A DNA stretch of 9,018 nucleotides from CAG-841 sp963656825 (GTDB lineage: Bacteria; Bacillota; Clostridia; Oscillospirales; CAG-272), in contig CAVKJG010000055.1 in NCBI GenBank assembly GCA_963656825.1, forward strand, positions 1 to 9,018, in the 5' to 3' direction. The translations under genes were made by a program, and so were the position numbers. This document shows, in pieces, positions 6,313 through 9,018 of the stretch. Positions within the stretch are counted from its first letter, which is position 1. Each line of letters starts with the position of its first letter. The notes beneath the pieces are model-generated. The model did not search any database. It saw only the letters and a list, made by a program, of their open reading frames with translations, and was not told the origin of the DNA.

Positions 6313-6350
6313 TTTTGCCGCGCAAAATTGTTTTTCGGGAAAATATGAAC

Positions 6351-6379
6351 TTGTATTTTATCGCGCGATATGATATATT
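6351..6379 (+). promoter_or_regulatory. Extended -10 sigma-A promoter of nfnAB
   Basis: TTGTAT (6351-6356), 17 bases, then TATATT (6374-6379), preceded by TG at 6371-6372, which gives an extended -10 element. Transcription would start near 6386, about 25 bases before ATG 6411. Confidence 0.75.
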
Positions 6380-6410
6380 AGTAATAAATTCTTTTTTCGG
6401 AGATTTGAAA

Positions 6411-7253
6411 ATGTTCAGAATATTATCGAAAACCGTGCTTAATCCCACAGTTGTGAAAATGAATATAGAAGCTCCGCTTGTCGCGCGGAAAGCCGAGCCG
6501 GGACAGTTTGTAATACTGCGCACAGATGAAAACGGCGAGCGGATACCGCTGACAATAGCCGGCTTCGACCGCGAAAAAGGCTCTGTAACGATAATCTTTC
6601 AGATAGTCGGCTCGACAACGCGCCTGCTCGGCGAAAAAAACGAGGGAGAATACATCTCCGATTTTGTCGGTCCGCTCGGCAGAAAAACCGAAACCGACGG
6701 ACTGAAAAGGGTTGCCGTTATCGGCGGCGGCGTAGGCTGCGCGATCGCGCTTCCGATAGCCGAAAAGCTTCATTTGCTCGGCACTACGGTTCACAGCGTC
6801 GTCGGCTTCCGCACAAAAGAGCTTGTAATTCTCAAAGACGAATTCAAAGCCGCAAGCGAAAAATATTTTCTGATGACGGACGACGGCTCCGCAGGCGAAA
6901 AAGGGCTTGTCACAGACAAACTCCGGGAGCTTATAACATCGGGTGAAGAATACGATGAAGTGATAGCAATAGGTCCGCTTGTAATGATGAAATTCGTAAG
7001 CAAGCTCACAAAAGAATTCGGCATAAAAACCGTAGTCAGTATGAATCCGATAATGATAGACGGCACGGGAATGTGCGGCGGATGCAGACTGACCGTAGAC
7101 GGAAAAACGGTTTTCGCATGCGTTGACGGGCCGGATTTCGACGGTCACAAGGTCGATTTTGACGAAGCGATAAAGCGCGGCTCGATGTATCGTGATTTTG
7201 AACGCAGACGCTATGAAGAAACCTGCAACCTTCTGAAAAGAGGTGAAAAATAA
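6411..7253 (+). CDS. nfnA: NfnA-type flavoprotein, ferredoxin:NADP+ oxidoreductase small subunit
   Basis: A 280-residue cytoplasmic protein of the ferredoxin-NADP reductase fold. It pairs with the next gene product to form the electron-bifurcating NADH-dependent reduced ferredoxin:NADP+ oxidoreductase, which balances NADH, NADPH and ferredoxin in anaerobes. An FAD-binding barrel at about 1-95 carries RIPLTIA (44-50) and QIVGSTT (64-70). The NAD-binding half starts with VIGGGVGCA (103-111). A [2Fe-2S] site near the C-terminus has C222, C225 and C237 with nearby D217; the family is reported to use one Asp and three Cys. GGAG (6399-6402) lies eight bases before ATG 6411. The frame is open back to 6168, but that stretch contains the promoter and runs into the copA start. 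Close relatives are annotated sulfide dehydrogenase subunit (SudB) or PyrK-like; the partner gene favours NfnA. Confidence 0.88.
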   Translation: MFRILSKTVLNPTVVKMNIEAPLVARKAEPGQFVILRTDENGERIPLTIAGFDREKGSVTIIFQIVGSTTRLLGEKNEGEYISDFVGPLGRKTETDGLKRVAVIGGGVGCAIALPIAEKLHLLGTTVHSVVGFRTKELVILKDEFKAASEKYFLMTDDGSAGEKGLVTDKLRELITSGEEYDEVIAIGPLVMMKFVSKLTKEFGIKTVVSMNPIMIDGTGMCGGCRLTVDGKTVFACVDGPDFDGHKVDFDEAIKRGSMYRDFERRRYEETCNLLKRGEK

Positions 7254-8638
7254 TGCCGAATATGTCGCAAAAGCAAAACCGCATGGCAGAGCAGGCTCCC
7301 GATGTCCGCAACAAAAACTTTTCCGAGGTTGCGCTCGGATATACAGCCGAGCAAGCCATAAGTGAAGCAAAGCGCTGTTTAAGCTGCAAAAACAAGCCCT
7401 GCACGCACGGATGCCCCGTCGGAATAGATATTCCCCTGTTTATAGAAAAAGCCGCTCAGGGCGATTTTGACGGCGCCTACGACGTCATCTCGCGATCAAG
7501 CTCGCTGCCCGCAGTATGCGGAAGAGTCTGTCCGCAGGAAACGCAATGCGAGCACAACTGCGTAAGAGGCATAAAAGGCGAAGCCGTAGCCATAGGAAAG
7601 CTCGAACGCTTTGTCGCCGATTATCATGCGGAAAAGCAGACAAAAGCGTCAAAGCCGAAGTCAAACGGACATAAAATTGCCGTGGTAGGCTCAGGTCCGG
7701 CAGGACTTTCATGCGCCGGAGCGCTTGCAAAAATGGGCTATGAGGTAACCGTTTTTGAAGCTTTGCACACCGTCGGCGGAGTGCTTGCCTACGGAATTCC
7801 CGAATTCCGTCTGCCGAAAAGCATTGTAAAACAAGAAACCGATGAGCTTATTTCTCTCGGCGTGGAAATAAAAACAAACACCGTAATAGGCAAAACGCTG
7901 ACGCTCGACGAGCTTTTTGACGATTTTTCCTACGAAGCCGTATTTATAGGCTCGGGCGCGGGACTGCCGCGTTTTATGAACATTCCGGGCGAAAACCTGA
8001 AAGGCGTGTATTCGGCAAACGAATTTTTAACACGAATAAACCTTATGGGCGCGTACAGACCCGATTCCGCAACGCCTGTTTTTACAGGCAAAAAAGTGTT
8101 TGTTTCCGGCGGAGGAAACGTTGCAATGGACGCCGCGCGCTGTGCAAAACGGCTCGGTGCGCAGGTCACAATAGTTTATCGCAGAACCGAAAACGAGCTT
8201 CCGGCGCGAAAGGAAGAGGTTGCCCACGCAAAGGATGAAGGCATTGAATTTTTAATGCTTAGCACCCCCGTTGCAATAGACGGCGACAATGACGGAAACG
8301 TCCGCGCTGTGACCCTGAGAAAAATGCGGCTCGGCGAGCCTGACCAAAGCGGCAGAGCGCGCCCCGTCCCGATTGAAAACAGCGACTATTCACTACCTGC
8401 CGATTGTGTTATTATCGCCGTCGGAACGTCGCCAAACCCCCTGATAAAACACTCGACTCCCGACCTTGAAACCGACAGTCGCGGCTGTATAAAAGCCGAC
8501 GAAAACGGCATGACAAGCCGCGACGGAGTGTTTGCCGGAGGCGACGCCGTGACAGGTGCCGCAACCGTAATTCTGGCGATGGGAGCAGGAAAAACCGCCG
8601 CAAAGGCGATAGATGAATACATTAAAAACAAACAGTAA
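7253..8638 (+). CDS. nfnB: NfnB-type flavin/iron-sulfur oxidoreductase large subunit (GltA-like)
   Basis: A 461-residue cytoplasmic protein related to the small chain of glutamate synthase. It starts with two cysteine clusters for [4Fe-4S] centres: C42, C45, C50, C54 and C89, C93, C99, C103. An FAD-binding Rossmann motif VVGSGPAG (144-151) follows, then an NADPH-binding domain with VSGGGNVAMDAAR (284-296) and a C-terminal flavin motif GVFAGGDAVTGAATV (425-439). With NfnA it would couple NADH and reduced ferredoxin to NADPH formation. Its ATG shares one base with the nfnA stop codon (TAATG), indicating translational coupling, and AGAGGTG ends seven bases upstream. It is often annotated gltA, NADPH-dependent glutamate synthase. 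However, no GOGAT large subunit lies beside it, and the NfnA neighbour supports the bifurcating role. SudA-type sulfide dehydrogenase is the main alternative. The stop codon lies in the stem of the terminator. Confidence 0.9.
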   Translation: MPNMSQKQNRMAEQAPDVRNKNFSEVALGYTAEQAISEAKRCLSCKNKPCTHGCPVGIDIPLFIEKAAQGDFDGAYDVISRSSSLPAVCGRVCPQETQCEHNCVRGIKGEAVAIGKLERFVADYHAEKQTKASKPKSNGHKIAVVGSGPAGLSCAGALAKMGYEVTVFEALHTVGGVLAYGIPEFRLPKSIVKQETDELISLGVEIKTNTVIGKTLTLDELFDDFSYEAVFIGSGAGLPRFMNIPGENLKGVYSANEFLTRINLMGAYRPDSATPVFTGKKVFVSGGGNVAMDAARCAKRLGAQVTIVYRRTENELPARKEEVAHAKDEGIEFLMLSTPVAIDGDNDGNVRAVTLRKMRLGEPDQSGRARPVPIENSDYSLPADCVIIAVGTSPNPLIKHSTPDLETDSRGCIKADENGMTSRDGVFAGGDAVTGAATVILAMGAGKTAAKAIDEYIKNKQ

Positions 8639-8667
8639 AAACCGCACCCGAACGGGTGCGGTTTTTA
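8636..8667. terminator. Terminator of the nfnAB operon
   Basis: Perfect 15-base arms (8636-8650 and 8653-8667) around a two-base AA loop: an A5-CCGCACCCG/CGGGTGCGG-T5 core, followed by TAT. The nfnB TAA (8636-8638) is part of the 5' arm, so translation ends inside the terminator stem. The A5/T5 flanks make it potentially active on both strands. Confidence 0.9.
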
Positions 8668-8677
8668 TATCTTGACT
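8668..8677 (+). repeat. Ten-base direct repeat, copy 1 (copy 2 at 9009-9018)
   Basis: TATCTTGACT occurs here, where it contains the -35 box of the toxin promoter, and again at 9009-9018, the last ten bases of the window. Both copies follow a T-run. The spacing is 341 bases, one toxin-antitoxin unit. Confidence 0.5.
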
Positions 8678-8700
8678 TTTCCGACAATTTATGCTATAAT
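8672..8700 (+). promoter_or_regulatory. Strong sigma-A promoter of the toxin mRNA
   Basis: TTGACT (8672-8677), 17 bases, then TATAAT (8695-8700) preceded by TG at 8692-8693, an extended -10. Transcription would start near 8707, giving a leader of about 90 nt before the toxin ATG. The -35 box lies five bases after the nfnAB terminator. Confidence 0.9.
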
Positions 8701-8736
8701 TTCACCGGAAGCTGTCAAGCACGGCGGCGGTTGACT

Positions 8737-8789
8737 TCCCTCTCTTCGAGGGAGGGACTTTTTTCTCCCTCAGATCAGTTTGAGGGAGG
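8737..8789 (+). promoter_or_regulatory. Toxin mRNA leader with alternative hairpins around the ribosome-binding site
   Basis: Four alternating segments can pair in two ways: 1, TCCCTC (8737-8742); 2, GAGGGAGGGA (8748-8757); 3, CTCCCTCA (8765-8772); 4, TGAGGGAGG (8781-8789), which holds the Shine-Dalgarno. Pairing 1:2 (six bases, loop TCTTC) with 3:4 (eight bases, loop of eight) buries the ribosome-binding site. Pairing 2:3 (seven bases, GAGGGAG/CTCCCTC) frees it. A T6 run (8759-8764) follows segment 2, so hairpin 1:2 could also act as an attenuator. Hiding of the site in the full-length mRNA and release by 5' processing is known in other type I toxins (hok, AapA). The complementarity is seen; the switch is inferred. 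Confidence 0.6.
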
Positions 8790-8796
8790 TGATATT

Positions 8797-8886
8797 ATGA
8801 CAGACCTTATCTCACTTTTCATAGGATTATTTTCCTTGATAATAGATATCGCTTCATACATAAGCAACCAAAGAAAAAAGAAATAA
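8797..8886 (+). CDS. Small hydrophobic peptide, likely type I toxin
   Basis: A 29-residue peptide: polar start MTDL, one membrane span of about 18 residues (4-22, ISLFIGLFSLIIDIASYI) and a basic tail NQRKKK. This is the plan of TxpA-, BsrG-, Fst- and Ldr-class membrane toxins and of the short holin-like toxins of Firmicutes. I do not place it in one named family with certainty. Overproduction of such peptides usually damages the membrane. The start is clear: GGGAGGTGAT (8784-8793) is a nearly perfect Shine-Dalgarno, with its GGAGG ending seven bases before ATG 8797. The frame extends upstream to 8656, but that part crosses the terminator and promoter and is not translated. The locus has its own strong promoter, a foldable leader and a minus-strand promoter on the far side aimed at its 3' end. 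No lysin or other phage gene is near, so a phage holin is unlikely. Confidence 0.7.
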   Translation: MTDLISLFIGLFSLIIDIASYISNQRKKK

Positions 8887-8965
8887 CCGCCAGCGACCAA
8901 ACTTTGTGGTTATTTCTTAGCCATTGATTTGGGAAGCCAACCGTTGCCGGACAGCTTCTCTTCTC
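8872..8965 (-). ncRNA. Candidate antisense antitoxin RNA of about 94 nt
   Basis: A perfect-consensus minus-strand promoter (8972-9000) would start transcription near 8965. The hairpin at 8878-8918, followed on this strand by TTTTTTC, would end it near 8872. The transcript is complementary to the last five codons of the toxin gene and its 3' untranslated region, the arrangement seen in txpA/RatA and BsrG/SR4. Short stem-loops in its 5' half could make first contact: CCG-GCAA-CGG (8950-8941) and TTGG-CTTC-CCAA (8940-8929). No reading frame with a ribosome-binding site is present. Promoter, terminator and overlap are seen; antitoxin action is inferred. Confidence 0.65.
8878..8918. terminator. 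Shared terminator of toxin mRNA and antisense RNA
   Basis: Perfect 11-base arms AAGAAATAACC (8878-8888) and GGTTATTTCTT (8908-8918) around a 19-base loop that can pair further (ACCA/TGGT). On the minus strand the stem runs into TTTTCTT (8877-8871), a good intrinsic terminator. On the plus strand the 3' arm is T-rich but no T-tract follows, so termination of the toxin mRNA here is less certain. The toxin stop codon (8884-8886) lies in the 5' arm. Confidence 0.7.
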
Positions 8966-8971
8966 ATTTGT

Positions 8972-9000
8972 ATTATACACCATACAGTGCGATTTGTCAA
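8972..9000 (-). promoter_or_regulatory. Perfect-consensus sigma-A promoter of the antisense RNA
   Basis: On the minus strand, TTGACA (9000-8995), exactly 17 bases, then TATAAT (8977-8972). Both boxes match consensus fully, making it at least as strong on paper as the facing toxin promoter, as expected if the antitoxin RNA must be in excess. Confidence 0.9.
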
Positions 9001-9008
9001 CACTTTTT

Positions 9009-9018
9009 TATCTTGACT
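9009..9018 (+). repeat. Ten-base direct repeat, copy 2, at the window edge
   Basis: TATCTTGACT repeats the sequence at 8668-8677 and ends in a TTGACT that could be the -35 box of another promoter just outside the window. Confidence 0.4.

Noticed and set aside
6168..6410. Upstream extension of the nfnA frame
   Set aside because: It includes the nfnAB promoter and overlaps the divergent copA start; NfnA homologues begin at the ATG at 6411.
7224..7246. TGCAACCTTCTGAAAA, very like the ECF-type element at 3514-3508
   Set aside because: It is coding sequence for the NfnA C-terminus (CNLLKR) and has no CACTAT-like -10 box at 16 bases; treated as coincidence.
6423..7370. Minus-strand open frame of 315 codons opposite nfnA
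   Set aside because: It is a shadow of nfnA in this codon usage, with an aromatic/Cys-rich translation and no recognisable domain.
8656..8796. Upstream extension of the small-toxin frame
   Set aside because: It begins in the nfnAB terminator and passes through the toxin promoter and leader hairpins; the strong ribosome-binding site marks ATG 8797.
1..9018. CRISPR arrays, tRNA or rRNA genes, transposases, integrases
   Set aside because: None of these was seen: no regularly spaced repeats, cloverleaf sequences or mobile-element proteins on either strand.

Overview
The window looks like chromosomal DNA of a Gram-positive anaerobe of the class Clostridia, probably a gut-type member of the Oscillospirales or a neighbour. 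The basis is gene content: an EndoA/NdoA-type MazF, YajC followed by a TIGR04086-type membrane protein, an NfnAB-type flavin/iron-sulfur pair, and a small type I-like toxin. Consensus sigma-A promoters (TTGACA, 17-base spacer, TATAAT) and purine-rich Shine-Dalgarno sites fit this. There are no tRNA or rRNA genes, CRISPR arrays, transposases or integrases.

Layout, left to right. (1) 1-729, plus strand: a short leader with a possible promoter, a MazF-family endoribonuclease with no antitoxin gene visible beside it, and a perfect terminator hairpin. (2) 759-1744, plus strand: a strong promoter, yajC, a four-helix TIGR04086-type protein, and a terminator able to work in both directions. (3) 1713-1869, minus strand: a gene-free stretch with a consensus promoter and a foldable transcript of about 120 nt ending at the shared terminator, a candidate unannotated small RNA. 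(4) 1879-3569, minus strand: an ECF-type sigma factor with a C-terminal extension of about 350 residues, preceded by a perfect sigma-A promoter and a possible ECF-type promoter closer to the start. (5) 3571-6235, minus strand: a CopA copper-exporting P-type ATPase with an N-terminal metal-binding domain and a C-terminal CopZ-like domain. The latter has its own in-frame ATG and a good Shine-Dalgarno, so free CopZ could be made from the same message. (6) 6351-8666, plus strand: nfnA and nfnB, overlapping by one base, with their own promoter and terminator. (7) 8668-9018: a compact type I-like toxin-antitoxin locus. A 29-residue membrane peptide is read to the right, and a candidate antisense RNA is read to the left across its 3' end. 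The toxin leader contains four alternating complementary segments that can hide or expose the ribosome-binding site.

The genes do not form a single pathway. YajC and its partner are membrane proteins (YajC belongs with Sec), CopA exports copper, NfnAB balances NADH, NADPH and ferredoxin pools, the sigma factor answers an unknown signal, and the MazF and peptide toxins are stress or stability modules. The most notable items are the two unannotated RNAs (1713-1835 and 8872-8965 minus), the toxin leader switch, the internal copZ start and the enlarged sigma factor. All functions are inferred from sequence recognition without database searches.
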